From Catenulispora sp. EB89 (GTDB taxonomy: Bacteria; Actinomycetota; Actinomycetes; Streptomycetales; Catenulisporaceae): a stretch of 61,398 bases of DNA. The notes beneath the pieces are model-generated. The model searched no databases and was not told the origin of the DNA. It was given only the letters and a program-made list of their open reading frames with translations. A program made the position numbers and the translations under genes. Shown here in pieces: positions 28,765-37,222 of the stretch (position 1 is its first letter; the number at the start of each line of letters is the position of its first letter). The stretch lies in the NCBI RefSeq assembly GCF_041261445.1, contig NZ_JBGCCU010000045.1, forward strand, positions 1-61,398, read 5' to 3'.

Positions 28765-30749
28765 TGCCCCTCCTCACCGAACCCGCCACCCTCAGCCTCA
28801 CCATCGACCTGGCCATCGCCGGCCTGGCCGTCGGCAGCGCCGCCGCCCTCAGCGGCATCGGCCTCGTCGTCACCTACCGGGCGACCGGCGTCCTCAACCT
28901 CGCGCAGGGTGCGCAGGCGATGGTCGTCGCCTACCTGCTGCGCGAGCTGGTCGTGGTCTGGCACTGGCCGGTCGGCTTGGCCGCGGCCCTCTGCCTCCTG
29001 GTCGTCGCGCCGGGGCTCGGCGTCGTGCTCGAGCTTGGCGTCTTCCGTCCGTTGCAGCGGCGGGGTGCCGGGCCGGCCGAGACCATGGTCGCCACCATCG
29101 GTGTCTTCATCCTCCTGACCGGCGCCGTCGTCCTCCTGTGGGGTACCGGCCCCTACGCCGACGCGCCGTCGCTCGTCCCCAGCACGCCCTTCACCCTCCC
29201 CGGCGGCCATCCCGTGCGCCTGGACACCGCGGTGCAGCTCGGCGTCGTGCTCGTGCTCAGCGCGCTGGTCGCCGGCGTCACCCGCTACACGCCGTTCGGT
29301 CTCCAGCTCCGCGCCGTCGTCGACGACCGGCGCCTCGCCGAGCTCTCAGGCGTGAACGCCGGCCGCGTCTCGGCGATCGGCTGGGCCTTCGGCTCCTTCA
29401 CCGCCGGCCTGGTCGGCGTGCTGCTCGCGCCGAACCTCCTGCTCGACCCGTACGGCCTGTCCCTGCTCGTCATGGAGACCATGGCCGTGGCCGTCGCGGG
29501 ACGGCTGCGCAGCGTCGGCGTGGCCGTCGCGGTCGGCCTGGGCTTGGGCGTCGCAGGGAGCGAACTCACCCGGCTGCGACCCGGCGGCCAGATCCTGCCG
29601 CTGGTCCAGGCCGTGCAGTCGAACCTGTTCGTGATCGCGCTCCTGGTCGTCGTGCTCCTCCAGGGCCGCCTCGGCACCGGCACGCAAGCGCCCCCGGCGC
29701 GCGCCGGCGCCAGCGCCCGAGTCGGACGCCTCCTGCCCGAACGCGGTGCCGGCGCCGTCGCCGCGATGGCCTGCACCGTCCTGCTCCTCATGCCCCTCGG
29801 CTTCCGCGGCCCCGACCTGCGCAACGCGCTCCAGGTCCCGGCCCTCGCGCTGGTCCTGCTCTCGGTCGTGGTCGTGACCGGCTACGGCGGCCAGGTCTCC
29901 CTTGGCCAAGCCGGGTACGCCGGCATGGGAGCCCTCGGCACCGCCCTGTTCATGTCCGGCAAGGTCCCCGGCGTCCCCGCCATGCCGGCGATCCCCGCCC
30001 TCCTGTGCGCGGTCCTGCTCACCATCCCCCTCGGCCTGCTCACCGGCTGGCCCGCGATCCGCCGCCGCGGCCTGGCCCTGGCCCTGGTGACGTTCGCCGT
30101 CGGCACCGCCATGAGCCGCTTCGTCTTCGACCAGCCCTACGCCACCACCGGCCTGCTCCTGGACCGCCCCGGCTTCCTCGCCGACAACCGTGCCTTCTAC
30201 GCCGCCGAGCTGGCTCTCCTCGCGCTCGGCGTGGTCATCGTCCGCAACCTGCACCGGGGCCGCCTCGGCCGAGCCCTGACAGCGCTCCGCGACCACGAAG
30301 CCGGAGCCTCCGCCGCCGGACTGAACGTGCCCTGGCTCAAAGTCTTCGCCTTCCTCACCGGCGCCGGCCTGGCCGCGCTCGGCGGCGGCCTGATGGGCCT
30401 CGGCGGCCGGGCCTTCAACGCCGCGACCTTCGACCCCTTACAAGGCCTCATCTGGTTCGCCACCGTCGTCGTCGCCGGCGCGGACAGCGCACTCGGCGCG
30501 GTCCTGGCCGCCGCGCTGCTGGTCGGCCTGGACACCGGCACGGCCCAGGGCATCTCGACCGTCGTCGTCGGCGCCCTGGCTCTCGGCATCGGCCGCATGC
30601 CCGGCGGCCTCGCGGGGACGCTGGCACGCCTCACCACGAGCGCGGGCTTCAGCGCCACGCGCGCCCCGCTCCCACCACCGTCGGCCCGGCTCACCCCCCT
30701 CGGCGAACGCGTCCGCGCCCGCATCGCCGCCGGACAGAGCCGACCATGA
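28764..30749 (+). CDS. Fused branched-chain ABC permease (LivH-LivM)
   Basis: A 661-residue protein that joins the two permease subunits of a branched-chain-amino-acid/urea-type importer. Residues 1-295 are LivH-like (NLAQGAQAMVVAYL, then LRAVVDDRRLAELSGVN and METMAVAVAGRL). Residues 320-640 are LivM-like (GYGGQVSLGQAGYAGMGALG, GLALALVTFAVGTAMSRF, LRDHEAGASAAGLN, VAGADSALGAVL). About 16 membrane segments in all. The linker (about 296-325) is basic and Ala-rich. The ATG overlaps the previous stop (TAATG). The stop overlaps livG (ATGA). Fusions of this kind are known but are not the rule. Confidence 0.9.
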   Translation: MPLLTEPATLSLTIDLAIAGLAVGSAAALSGIGLVVTYRATGVLNLAQGAQAMVVAYLLRELVVVWHWPVGLAAALCLLVVAPGLGVVLELGVFRPLQRRGAGPAETMVATIGVFILLTGAVVLLWGTGPYADAPSLVPSTPFTLPGGHPVRLDTAVQLGVVLVLSALVAGVTRYTPFGLQLRAVVDDRRLAELSGVNAGRVSAIGWAFGSFTAGLVGVLLAPNLLLDPYGLSLLVMETMAVAVAGRLRSVGVAVAVGLGLGVAGSELTRLRPGGQILPLVQAVQSNLFVIALLVVVLLQGRLGTGTQAPPARAGASARVGRLLPERGAGAVAAMACTVLLLMPLGFRGPDLRNALQVPALALVLLSVVVVTGYGGQVSLGQAGYAGMGALGTALFMSGKVPGVPAMPAIPALLCAVLLTIPLGLLTGWPAIRRRGLALALVTFAVGTAMSRFVFDQPYATTGLLLDRPGFLADNRAFYAAELALLALGVVIVRNLHRGRLGRALTALRDHEAGASAAGLNVPWLKVFAFLTGAGLAALGGGLMGLGGRAFNAATFDPLQGLIWFATVVVAGADSALGAVLAAALLVGLDTGTAQGISTVVVGALALGIGRMPGGLAGTLARLTTSAGFSATRAPLPPPSARLTPLGERVRARIAAGQSRP

Positions 30750-31507
30750 ATACTTCAGCCCGCCTCACCGCCCGAGGAATCGTCCGCCACTTCGGCGGCG
30801 TCCTGGCCGTGGACGGCGTCGACCTCTCCGTCCCACCCGGCCGCATCACCGCTCTCGTCGGCCCCAACGGCGCAGGCAAAAGCACCCTCTTCGACTGCCT
30901 CAGCGGCGCCCTGCGCCCCGACGCAGGCCGCGTCATCCTCGGCGGCAAAGACATCGCCCGCCTCCCCGACTACCGCCGAGCCCGCCTCGGCCTGGCCCGC
31001 ACCTTCCAGCAGCTCTCGATCTTCCCCGGCCTCACCGTGGCCGAGAACGTCCGCATCGGCGCCGAAGCCCGCCCCGGCGGCACCGTCCGAGGCCTGATCG
31101 GCCTCCCCGACCCCGCCCCCGACCGCGAAGCGGCGGCGCTCGCCACCGACCGGGCCCTGCGCCTCGCCGGCCTGGCGGCCCTGCGCGACCACCCGGTCTC
31201 CGACCTGCCGACCGGCACGCTCCGCATGGTCGAACTCGCCCGCGCGCTCGCCGGCACCCCCCGCGTACTGCTCCTCGACGAACCCGCCGCCGGCCTGGAC
31301 GCCGCCGAAGCCGCCCGCCTCGCCGCGATGCTGCGCGCGCTCAGCGCCGAAGGCATGGCGCTCCTCCTGGTGGAACACGACGTCGACCTCGTCGCAGAGC
31401 TCGCCGACACCGTCTGCGTGATGGCCGCCGGCCGCGTCGTCGCCCGCGGTCCGGCCGCGACGGTGCTCGCCGATCCCGAGGTCGGCGCCCTGTGGGGCAA
31501 GGCATGA
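30746..31507 (+). CDS. Branched-chain-type ABC ATPase (LivG-like)
   Basis: A 253-residue nucleotide-binding subunit. Walker A GPNGAGKST, Q-loop RTFQQLSIFPGLTV, Walker B RVLLLDEPAAGLD and H-loop VEHDVDLV are intact. The signature is LPTGTLRMVELARAL, further from LSGGQ than the usual LivG text (LPYGxQR). The ATG overlaps the permease stop (ATGA), and the end overlaps the second ATPase (ATGA). Subunit of a heterodimeric pair with the protein at 31504. Confidence 0.9.
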   Translation: MNTSARLTARGIVRHFGGVLAVDGVDLSVPPGRITALVGPNGAGKSTLFDCLSGALRPDAGRVILGGKDIARLPDYRRARLGLARTFQQLSIFPGLTVAENVRIGAEARPGGTVRGLIGLPDPAPDREAAALATDRALRLAGLAALRDHPVSDLPTGTLRMVELARALAGTPRVLLLDEPAAGLDAAEAARLAAMLRALSAEGMALLLVEHDVDLVAELADTVCVMAAGRVVARGPAATVLADPEVGALWGKA

Positions 31508-32160
31508 GCGTCGAGGCGGAGCTGCGCGACGCCCGCGTCCGCTACGGCCCACTCGAAGCGCTGCACGGCGTCGACCTCGCTTTCCCCATAGGCCGCGTCA
31601 CCGTCCTGATCGGCCGCAACGGCGCCGGCCGCACCACCGCGCTGCGCGCCCTGGCCGGCGTGGTCCCGCTCTCCGCAGGACGCTGCCTCTGGCAGGGACG
31701 CGACGTCACCGGCCTTCCCGCCTACCGCCGCGCCCGCCTCGGCCTGGCCTTCGTCCCCGCCGAGCACGCGGTGTTCGGCTCGCTGACCGTCGCCGAGAAC
31801 CTGGGCCCGGCCGCGCACGCCAGCCCCGAGGTCGCCGAGACCTTCCCCGAACTGCTCGCCTTGTTCGACCGCCGCGCCGAGACCCTGTCCGGCGGCCAGC
31901 GGCAGCTGGTCGCCTTGTGTCGAGCCCTGCTTCGCCGACCACGCCTCCTCGTGCTCGACGAACCCGACCGCGGCCTGGCCCCGGCCGTCGTCGCCCGCCT
32001 GCACCGACGGCTGCTGGCGATGGCGGCCGAGGGTCGCACGGTTGTGCTGGCGGCGCAGTCGCTCCCTGCGACACTCGGCGCCGCCGGAGTCGTGCACGTC
32101 CTCAACCGCGGCCGCGTCGCCTTCAGCGGCGAGCCGGGGGAGCTTCCGCTGTCCGAGTGA
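31504..32160 (+). CDS. Branched-chain-type ABC ATPase (LivF-like), Walker A Lys replaced by Arg
   Basis: A 218-residue LivF-type subunit with an intact signature (LSGGQRQLVALCRAL) and Walker B (LLVLDEPDRGL). Walker A reads GRNGAGRTT: the invariant lysine that holds the ATP phosphates is arginine (residue 43). In other P-loop ATPases this change usually abolishes or greatly slows hydrolysis. Here the two-ATPase design might tolerate one inactive site. It is somewhat shorter than typical LivF (about 235 residues). Start ATG overlaps the livG stop. Last gene of the importer operon. Confidence 0.88.
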   Translation: MSVEAELRDARVRYGPLEALHGVDLAFPIGRVTVLIGRNGAGRTTALRALAGVVPLSAGRCLWQGRDVTGLPAYRRARLGLAFVPAEHAVFGSLTVAENLGPAAHASPEVAETFPELLALFDRRAETLSGGQRQLVALCRALLRRPRLLVLDEPDRGLAPAVVARLHRRLLAMAAEGRTVVLAAQSLPATLGAAGVVHVLNRGRVAFSGEPGELPLSE

Positions 32161-32210
32161 AGCAGCACGCGGCGCCGTCACTCATTGGGGTCCCTCAGCT
32201 GGCCTTTCGC

Positions 32211-32232
32211 CGTCAGTACTCGGACACTGACG
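32211..32232. promoter_or_regulatory. Short inverted repeat before the DUF3068 gene
   Basis: CGTCAGT-N8-ACTGACG (32211-32232) lies two bases before the GTG start at 32235. It may be a regulator site or an RNA hairpin that affects translation. The start has no other clear ribosome site. Confidence 0.3.
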
Positions 32233-32234
32233 CT

Positions 32235-33314
32235 GTGACCAAGACACGCATCGCGTGCGCCGTTGTCGGCGTGCTCTCCCTTGTCGCCGCCGCACTGATG
32301 GCGTGGTGGATCACGCCGAGCTATGTGGCCCGGATCCCGGACGGCAAGAACATCTCCCGCAACTACGAGGGGACGTTCCAGAGCCTCCTCGATCCGACGG
32401 CGCTGGCCTCGGGCAACCTGCTCGGCGCGATCAAGCAGAACGTGCCGATGTCGGTGGCGCAGGACGTGAAGGTCGAGAAGACCTCCGGCGGCAAGGCCCT
32501 GATCAGCGACTCGCGGACGACGTCGGCCGGCGGGACCAAGGTCGAGCAGACCAAGTGGGAGTACGCGGTGGACCGCAAGTCGCTGGAGGCGGTGAGCAGC
32601 CATCCCAGCAGCTGGAACGTCATCCCCGCGCAGGGGCTGACGGTGAGCTGGCCCTTCGGCGCGAAGAAGAAGAACTACCAGGGGTGGACCCCGGAGACGC
32701 AGACCGTGGCGACGCTGACGTATCTGCGGTCGGAGAAGAAGCAGGGCATCACGACGTACGTCTACGAGGCCAAGGTCTCCCCGACGAAGATCGTGGACCC
32801 GCAGATCCTGGCCACGCTGCCCAAGCAGCTGCCCTCCAGCCTGCTCAAGCTGCTCGGGACGGCCGGCGCGCTGCCCGCCGCGCAGGCCGGGCAGCTGGCG
32901 CAGATCCTGCCGGAGCTGCCGGCCGAGGTGACGCTGGCGTACACGTTCCAGGACGACTCCACGTTCTGGATCGACCCGAACACCGGCCTGGTGATCGATG
33001 TGCAGCGCAACCAGCAGCGGGTGGCGGCGATCGCGCTGCCGAACGGCACGACGGTCCCGCTGATCCCGGCGGTCGCGGCCACGTACCAGACCGCTCCGGC
33101 GAGCGCTCAGAGTGCTGCCGACGACGCGCGGCACGGACGCACGGTGATCCGCTGGCTCGGGGTGTACCTGCCGATCATCCTGCTGGCGCTCGGGTTCGTG
33201 CTGCTGGTGCTGGCCGGCGGGCTGGGGCTGCTGCGCGGGCGGCGGCAGCGGCCGGTGGCGCCGGCCTCGGGGTCGTCGGCGACGGGGTCGTCGGGGACGC
33301 CGCCTCAGGAGTGA
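32235..33314 (+). CDS. DUF3068 (PorA-type) membrane protein
   Basis: A 359-residue protein with an N-terminal membrane helix (IACAVVGVLSLVAAALMAWWIT), a large outer domain (about 30-315) and a C-terminal membrane helix (YLPIILLALGFVLLVLAGGLGLL) then an arginine-rich end. This is the pattern of the actinobacterial DUF3068 family, some members of which are listed as porin-like; its biochemical role is unclear. The GTG start at 32235 leads directly into the membrane helix. A strong terminator follows. Not obviously linked to the upstream importer, from which it is 74 bases away. Confidence 0.75.
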   Translation: MTKTRIACAVVGVLSLVAAALMAWWITPSYVARIPDGKNISRNYEGTFQSLLDPTALASGNLLGAIKQNVPMSVAQDVKVEKTSGGKALISDSRTTSAGGTKVEQTKWEYAVDRKSLEAVSSHPSSWNVIPAQGLTVSWPFGAKKKNYQGWTPETQTVATLTYLRSEKKQGITTYVYEAKVSPTKIVDPQILATLPKQLPSSLLKLLGTAGALPAAQAGQLAQILPELPAEVTLAYTFQDDSTFWIDPNTGLVIDVQRNQQRVAAIALPNGTTVPLIPAVAATYQTAPASAQSAADDARHGRTVIRWLGVYLPIILLALGFVLLVLAGGLGLLRGRRQRPVAPASGSSATGSSGTPPQE

Positions 33315-33354
33315 GACCGCGCGACAGGATCCGCTGAACAGGATCCAGCGACAC

Positions 33355-33384
33355 AAGGGTGGCGGCCGATTGGCCGCCACCCTT
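33355..33384 (+). terminator. Strong stem-loop terminator after the DUF3068 gene
   Basis: A perfect 13-base stem (AAGGGTGGCGGCC / GGCCGCCACCCTT, 33355-33367 and 33372-33384) with loop GATT, followed by T and CGC. It lies 40 bases after the stop of the DUF3068 gene. The T-run is short, so it is likely to act with a weak U-tract or as a barrier on both strands. Confidence 0.8.
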
Positions 33385-33545
33385 TCGCATGCCCGCGTAT
33401 TCATGCCCATGCGCCGACGAGGCCCGACGCATGAGTCTTTTTGCCAGCCTTTGATCCTTGTTTGACAGAACATTCCTTTACGTCCTGCCACGGTAGTCGC
33501 ACCCTGTGAATCACCGAGCACCGTACCGCACTGTCAGGAGAAGCA

Positions 33546-34508
33546 ATGCCCACAAAGCACTCCACCCGCCGCCTGCTCCGCAACACCGCCGTCGCCCTGG
33601 CCGCCGGAGCCGCCGCCCTCAGCTTCACCACCGGCCCGGCCCAGGCGCACGCTCCCGCCCCCGCCGCGAAGCACCACGGCGTCAAGCCGATCCACGCTCG
33701 CACCGTCAGCCATTCCACGCACGGCCTCACCAGCGCCAACACCCTGTCGCTCCAGACGAGCGACAGCACCGGGGCGGTGTCTCCGACGCCGACGGTGTAC
33801 CTCGTCTTCTGGGGTTCCCAGTGGCACACCAACGACACCGCGGGCGTGGCCGACGACCTGCAGGGGCTCTTCAACGGCCTCTACGGGGATCAGGACACCT
33901 GGGGCACGATCATGAACCAGTACTGCGAGGGCATCGCGGCCGGCGCCACCGACTGCAGCTCCGGCGGCACGGCGATCCAGCACCCCACCTCGTCGCCGCT
34001 GGCCGGCGTGTGGTTCGACGACGCCAGCGCCGAGCCGGACAGCCCGGCCGCCTCCGACCTGGCGACCGAAGCGGCCAACGCCGCGGCGCACTTCGGCAAC
34101 ACGACGCAGGACCCGAACAACAACGCGCAGTACGTCATCGTCTCGGCGTCCGGGACCCACCCCGACGGCTTCCCGAACAGCGGCTTCTGCGGCTGGCACG
34201 ACCAGACGCAGTCCGCCTACGGGACGCTGGCCTACACGAACCTGCCGTACGTCCCCGACATGGGAGCCGGCGCCTGCACCACGGAGACCGACGGCCGCAT
34301 GCTCTCCGGCATCGAGTCGACGGAGACGCACGAGTACGCCGAGACGCTCACCGACTTCTGGCCGACCAACGGCTGGTACAACGCCAACGGCGGCGAGATC
34401 GGCGACGAGTGCGTGAACCTGGACGCCTACGAGACGCTGTCGACGGGGACGTACGACGTGCAGGGGTTGTGGTCGAACAGCGCCGACAACTGCGTGACGT
34501 CGGGCTGA
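33546..34508 (+). CDS. Secreted putative metallopeptidase (HExxE/GGEIxDEC type)
   Basis: A 320-residue protein with a clean signal peptide (residues 1-34, AQA then HA). The mature part has VYLVFWGSQW, then HEYAETLTDFW (His262, Glu263) followed 20 residues later by GGEIGDEC. This pairing (H-E-x-A-E-x-x-T-D then GxEIxDxC) recurs in a family of bacterial exported proteins that resemble the plant EXORDIUM/phosphate-induced family and are thought to be metal-dependent. I infer a zinc site but not the substrate. The start ATG has AGGAGAAGCA upstream. A hairpin terminator follows. Confidence 0.65.
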   Translation: MPTKHSTRRLLRNTAVALAAGAAALSFTTGPAQAHAPAPAAKHHGVKPIHARTVSHSTHGLTSANTLSLQTSDSTGAVSPTPTVYLVFWGSQWHTNDTAGVADDLQGLFNGLYGDQDTWGTIMNQYCEGIAAGATDCSSGGTAIQHPTSSPLAGVWFDDASAEPDSPAASDLATEAANAAAHFGNTTQDPNNNAQYVIVSASGTHPDGFPNSGFCGWHDQTQSAYGTLAYTNLPYVPDMGAGACTTETDGRMLSGIESTETHEYAETLTDFWPTNGWYNANGGEIGDECVNLDAYETLSTGTYDVQGLWSNSADNCVTSG

Positions 34509-34532
34509 CGGCCGACCGGTCGGGTAACGCTT

Positions 34533-34567
34533 GCTTCGCGCTCACGCCTGGTGCGTGGGCGCGAAGC
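34533..34567 (+). terminator. Stem-loop terminator after the secreted metallopeptidase gene
   Basis: GCTTCGCGC...GCGCGAAGC pairs perfectly over nine bases (34533-34541 with 34559-34567), with a further five of six inner pairs (TCACGC/GCGTGG) and a five-base loop. TTCTGC follows. It lies 25 bases after the stop, and also close to the end of the converging gene at 34584. Confidence 0.75.
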
Positions 34568-34583
34568 TTCTGCGGGCGCCGCC

Positions 34584-35228
34584 TCAACAAAAGACGATCG
34601 CGTGCCCGCTCTCCACACTCGCCGAGCAAGCCCCATAAAGCGTCGTCCACGCAAACCGCTCCGCATCGAACGCCTCAGCATCCGCGAACCCGCCGGCCAC
34701 CGCCTCCTCCGCCGTGTTCGGTGCCCCCTTCTCGTCGATCGCCACCCCGATCGACGCCGCGAACCCGACCAACTCGGCCAGCAACCGCTGGCTGGACCCG
34801 ACCATCCCGGCCCCCGCGACCTCGGCCTCCTCAGGCAGGAACAGCGGGTCCGCGAAGTCGACCGGGACGTAGTACCCGGCGTAGTCCGCGTGGCAGAGCA
34901 GGTGCGAGGCGAACATCGTCGACTCGTCGGCGACCTTCTCCATGTCCGCCGCGTACTCCTCCTCGCCGACCGCGGACGCCGCCGTCACCGGCTCCGCGAG
35001 CCCTGCGAGCGTGAACGCCCGCCGCAGGTGCGCCAAGTAGCTGTAAGGGAATCCGCCGGAGAAGTCGTGCTCGCCATCCGCGTGGATGACCTCCGGCTCG
35101 TGCCACTCGACCCCCTCCGCCGCCAGCGCCCGCGACAGCCGCTCGAAGCCGTCGCGGTGCGCGACGAAGCCCTCGGGGTCGTTCCGCGCCTGATCACACA
35201 GCATGCCCACCGAAATACCCAGTCCCAT
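34584..35228 (-). CDS. Conserved-looking protein of unknown function (214 aa)
   Basis: A 214-residue soluble protein starting MGLGISVGMLCDQARND, acidic, with GGFPYSYLAHLRRAFTLAG and DFADPLFLPEEAEVAGAGMVGSS segments. Its composition and codon use are those of a real gene. It has no signal or membrane helix. I do not recognise a named domain. The neighbour at 35292 starts 63 bases away on the opposite strand, so the two share a promoter region. A short cysteine and histidine pair (LLCHADYAGYYV) might bind a metal, but this is speculation. Confidence 0.65.
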   Translation of the reverse strand: MGLGISVGMLCDQARNDPEGFVAHRDGFERLSRALAAEGVEWHEPEVIHADGEHDFSGGFPYSYLAHLRRAFTLAGLAEPVTAASAVGEEEYAADMEKVADESTMFASHLLCHADYAGYYVPVDFADPLFLPEEAEVAGAGMVGSSQRLLAELVGFAASIGVAIDEKGAPNTAEEAVAGGFADAEAFDAERFAWTTLYGACSASVESGHAIVFC

Positions 35229-35291
35229 GGCCGACCACGGTACGGCCCGCCGCCGACAGCGCCCCTGCCAGCGTCCCCGACACCGCCGCAT

Positions 35292-36614
35292 ATGATCACC
35301 TTCATGCGCGTGGACGAGAAGGCCGCCCACGACACCGCCGCGCCCCACCCGGCCGCCCTCACCACCTCGCTGCTGATCGCGATCATCCTCGCGGCCGCGA
35401 ACCTGCGCGGCGGCATCACCGGTGTCGGCCCGCTGCTGCCGACCGTCGAGCACGCCACCGGCCTGTCCGAGACCTGGGGCGGACTGCTGGTCACGCTGCC
35501 GCTGCTGACCTTCGCCTCGACCTCGCCGCTGGCCGGCCGCGCCGCCCGCCGCTACGGGGCGCCGCGCGTCCTCGCGCTGTCGCTGCCGGTCCTGGCCGCG
35601 GGCCTGGTCATCCGCTCGCTGCCGGGCATCGCGTTCCTGTTCGGCGGGACCGTGGTCATCGCCGCCGCGATCGCCGTCGGCAACGTCCTGCTGCCGCCGA
35701 TCGTCCGCAGCACGGTGCCCAAGGCCCGGGTCGGGCAGGTCACCAGCCTCTACGTGACCGCCATGGGCCTGGTCGCCGCGATCTCCTCGGGCGTGTCCGT
35801 GCCGCTGGCCGACGTCCTGCCCGGTGGCTGGCGCACCGCCCTGGGCTGCTGGGCGCTGCTCGCGGTCCTGGCCATTCCGGCGTGGCTGCCGCACCTGAGC
35901 CGGAGACCGGACGTGGCGTCGGGTCCCGCAGCCGTCGCCGCCGCCGACCTTGTCCCCGACCCCGCAGCCGTCCTCGCCGCCAACCGCGCAGCCGTCCCCG
36001 CGAAAAGCCCCAGCCTCTGGCGCTCCCCGCTGGCCTGGCAAGTCAGCCTCTTCATGGGCCTGCAATCCCTCGGCTTCTACTCCACGATCTCCTGGCTCCC
36101 CAGCATCGTCCACGACCACGGCACCTCCGCGGCCACCGCCGGCTGGGAACTCTTCCTGTTCCAAGCCGTCGGCCTGCTCGCCAGCGTCACGCTGCCCCTG
36201 CTCACCCGCCGCAGCCCCGACCAGCGCCTGCTCGCCGCGACCGCCTCCGTGCTCACCGCCGCGGGCTTCGCGCTCCTCGCCGTGGCGCCCGGCCTGGCCG
36301 TGCTGACCTGCGTCCTGACCGGCTTCGGCGGCGGCGCGACGCTGGTGTTGGCCCTGACGTTCCAAGGGCAGCGCGCGGCCGAAGGCCCGCAGGCCGCGGC
36401 CCTGGCCGCGATGGCGCAGTCCGTCGGCTACCTGGTCGCGGCGATCGGCCCGCTGCTGCTCGGCGCGCTGCACGGCGTCACCGGCGGCTGGGCCGTGCCG
36501 CTGACGCTGCTCGCGGCGCTCGCCGCGGTCCAGGCCGTCATCGGGATCGGCGCCGGCCGCGACCTCACGGTGACGAGCCCTCCACCCGGTTCCCCGACAA
36601 CACCGTCACGATGA
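35292..36614 (+). CDS. MFS transporter of the CynX/NimT (cyanate/2-nitroimidazole) type
   Basis: A 440-residue carrier with twelve likely membrane helices. NLRGGITGVGPLLPTVEHATGLSETWGGLLVTLPL is the typical CynX/NimT opening (helix 1-2 with the R-G motif), followed by the A-like motif LAGRAARRYGAPRVL. Loop 6-7 is a charged stretch (about 220-255). Substrates of the family include cyanate and nitroimidazoles, and the actual one here is unknown. The ATG start has no strong ribosome site, and an in-frame ATG four codons on is an alternative. The 3' end overlaps the converging DUF4436 remnant by 50 bases. Confidence 0.88.
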   Translation: MITFMRVDEKAAHDTAAPHPAALTTSLLIAIILAAANLRGGITGVGPLLPTVEHATGLSETWGGLLVTLPLLTFASTSPLAGRAARRYGAPRVLALSLPVLAAGLVIRSLPGIAFLFGGTVVIAAAIAVGNVLLPPIVRSTVPKARVGQVTSLYVTAMGLVAAISSGVSVPLADVLPGGWRTALGCWALLAVLAIPAWLPHLSRRPDVASGPAAVAAADLVPDPAAVLAANRAAVPAKSPSLWRSPLAWQVSLFMGLQSLGFYSTISWLPSIVHDHGTSAATAGWELFLFQAVGLLASVTLPLLTRRSPDQRLLAATASVLTAAGFALLAVAPGLAVLTCVLTGFGGGATLVLALTFQGQRAAEGPQAAALAAMAQSVGYLVAAIGPLLLGALHGVTGGWAVPLTLLAALAAVQAVIGIGAGRDLTVTSPPPGSPTTPSR

Positions 36615-37222
36615 CGCACACCGCGATGATCGCCTCGGCCCACAGGAACGCCGCGTAGTCCAGGATCGACCCGATCGGCGGGCTCCCCGGCGCGGTGTTC
36701 CGGAACGCCGCCAACGCGAACAACGAAGCCGCCATCCACCCCAGCGCTGGCCACGTCAGCCCCTTGCGATGCCGCACCAGGAACCGCGCCCCGATGGCGA
36801 CCGTGATCGCCAACGCCCACATCGCCGCCATCATGAACAGCGCGAAGGCCAGCTCGGCGTCCACCTTGGTCGAGAACAACACGTCGTTGTTGCTCAGCGT
36901 GGTGTTCACCGGAACCTGACGCCCCTCGAACGACGCGGTGAAGTCGATACCGCCACGTCGGTGGTCGAGATTCGCGCGCGGGCCGCGTAGGTTGAGGTTG
37001 GCCCGGACCGCCGAGGAAGTCTGGATCACAAGATCGCCGGCGGGGGACAGGCCTGCGGATCGGCGTACGCGCCGCGCGGCACGACCAGCACGCGCAGCGT
37101 CAGCTCCCGGCCGGCGGCCGGAGCCACAGGCCGACGGTCATGGCGGCCACCACGGCGACGATCACCGCGATCGTCGCGAACAGCCTGCGGGAGTCGGCTG
37201 TCGAGCGTCCGGGCCCGCTCAC
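36565..37222 (-). pseudogene. Broken DUF4436 membrane-protein gene
   Basis: The fragments are in order. A GTG start overlaps the agmatine-deiminase stop (GTGA at 37222-37219) and opens SGPGRSTADSRRLFATIAV then a membrane helix, ending with TGA at 37102. The text RELTLRVLVVPRGAYADPQ follows in a second frame. A third frame (from about 37041 to 36565) runs PAGDLVIQTSSAVRANLN...NDVLFSTKVDAELAFALF and three membrane helices. That is a DUF4436-like order with the middle part (about 90 codons) missing and two frameshifts. The last frame is still open for 154 codons. Decay is the simplest reading; a sequencing error explains a frameshift but not the missing block. Confidence 0.7.

Noticed and set aside
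33462-33467. TTGACA before the secreted metallopeptidase gene as a sigma-70 promoter
   Set aside because: The -35 hexamer is perfect, but no -10-like sequence lies 16-19 bases downstream.
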